This document shows positions 63,763-64,000 of a stretch of 64,000 bases of DNA, in pieces; the first letter of the stretch is position 1, and each line of letters begins with the position of its first letter. The notes under the pieces are model-generated. The model worked only from the letters and a program-made list of their open reading frames with translations. It did not search any database and was not told the origin of the DNA. This stretch comes from DATJLY01 sp963773665. Lineage in GTDB: Bacteria > Pseudomonadota > Alphaproteobacteria > ATCC43930 > CGMCC-115725. The translations under genes and the position numbers were made by a program. The stretch spans positions 806,001 through 870,000 of the forward strand of contig CAVZBZ010000001.1 of assembly GCA_963773665.1 (NCBI GenBank), given 5' to 3'.

Positions 63763-64000
63763 CTAGCGCAGCGCGTAGAGATCGGCCTCGTCGGTGATGA
63801 CATAGAGCGTCTTGCCGGCGACGGAGGGCGTGACGAAGACGCCGTCCGGAAAATCCATGCGCCCCAAGGCGTCGCCGGTATAGGGCGAGAGCGACACGGC
63901 CTCGCCTTCGGACGAGACCACGATCAGACGGTCGCCGGCCAGCACCGGCCCGGTCCAGACCAGCGGGTTCTTCTTTTTCTTCTCGTCCTCGTAGCGCGGC
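63763..64000 (-). CDS. bamB: Outer-membrane assembly factor BamB-like beta-propeller, C-terminal part
   Basis: Only the last 79 codons are in the window. PQQ-like blades are seen: VLAGDRLIVVSSEGEAVSLSPYTGDALGRM and SVAGKTLYVITDEADLYALR, preceded by a Lys-rich EDEKKKKNPLVWTGP segment. Such repeats plus position just upstream of der fit BamB, the lipoprotein of the outer-membrane protein assembly machine. The start is outside the window. Confidence 0.75.
   Translation of the reverse strand, partial: PRYEDEKKKKNPLVWTGPVLAGDRLIVVSSEGEAVSLSPYTGDALGRMDFPDGVFVTPSVAGKTLYVITDEADLYALR

Noticed and set aside
1..64000. tRNA, rRNA, CRISPR arrays, riboswitches or phage modules
   Set aside because: I saw no clover-leaf sequences, regularly spaced repeats, known riboswitch cores or phage structural genes while reading both strands; short or degenerate RNAs could still be missed by eye.

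Overview
The window is GC-rich (high G/C at third codon positions) and gene-dense, with many 1-4 base gene overlaps. The gene set points to an alphaproteobacterium, probably of Rhodospirillales type. Pointers are homospermidine synthase, a siroheme synthase/DUF2849/sulfite reductase/DUF934 block, a fused NuoE-NuoF formate dehydrogenase subunit, and the order dnaB-alr-mlaEF-radA-cvpA-purF. This is inferred from gene content; no rRNA or other taxonomic marker is present.

Layout. 1-719: left-truncated IS630 element. 900-6894: recN and ligA, then a reverse-strand TauE/SafE transporter, an FMN reductase and a Bax-inhibitor-1 protein. 6895-9300: islet less GC-rich by eye, with a small secreted protein and an IS1595 element. 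9301-15058: MFS carrier, YbbA/YbbP-like ABC exporter, TesA-like esterase, thpR. 15121-16851: NTF2-like protein and luciferase-like monooxygenase. 16990-20725: sulfite-reduction operon with an embedded peroxiredoxin. 20791-24420: two overlapping small membrane proteins, tam, an EVE protein, a Rieske protein and homospermidine synthase. 24469-27753: multi-PAS hybrid histidine kinase.

28033-42137 is the most distinctive part. It is a one-strand cluster for C1/C2-CoA metabolism: a ThDP lyase of the oxalyl-CoA decarboxylase/2-hydroxyacyl-CoA lyase family, formyl-CoA transferase, an ADP-forming acyl-CoA synthetase, sucCD-type CoA ligase, and a two-subunit Mo/W formate dehydrogenase with an amidohydrolase gene between its subunits. 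A convergent oxalate/formate-type carrier closes it. The expected flow is: acid imported, activated to CoA, cleaved to formyl-CoA, formyl-CoA to formate, formate to CO2 plus NADH. The lyase resembles 2-hydroxyacyl-CoA lyases more than classical Oxc, so the true substrate is open.

42378-47075 is a second catabolic cluster (amidase, FAD monooxygenase, cysteine hydrolase, cupin, ligand-binding protein without a signal peptide) with unknown substrate. 47077-49224 holds two methyltransferases, one of them cyclopropane-fatty-acid synthase. 49314-57267 is housekeeping: dnaB, alr, mlaEF, radA, cvpA, purF. 57291-64000 has a membrane histidine kinase, a fumarylacetoacetase-family enzyme, an orphan molybdenum hydroxylase large subunit, der and the end of bamB.

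Caution: at least 20 single-base insertions interrupt otherwise normal genes (IS1595 transposase, a small membrane gene, sucC, sucD, dnaB, alr, mlaF, radA, purF, a kinase, the hydroxylase). Most lie at 49.7-62.0 kb. They hit essential genes and are all of the insertion class, so I read them as sequence errors. The affected genes are annotated as whole genes, with the frame breaks stated.
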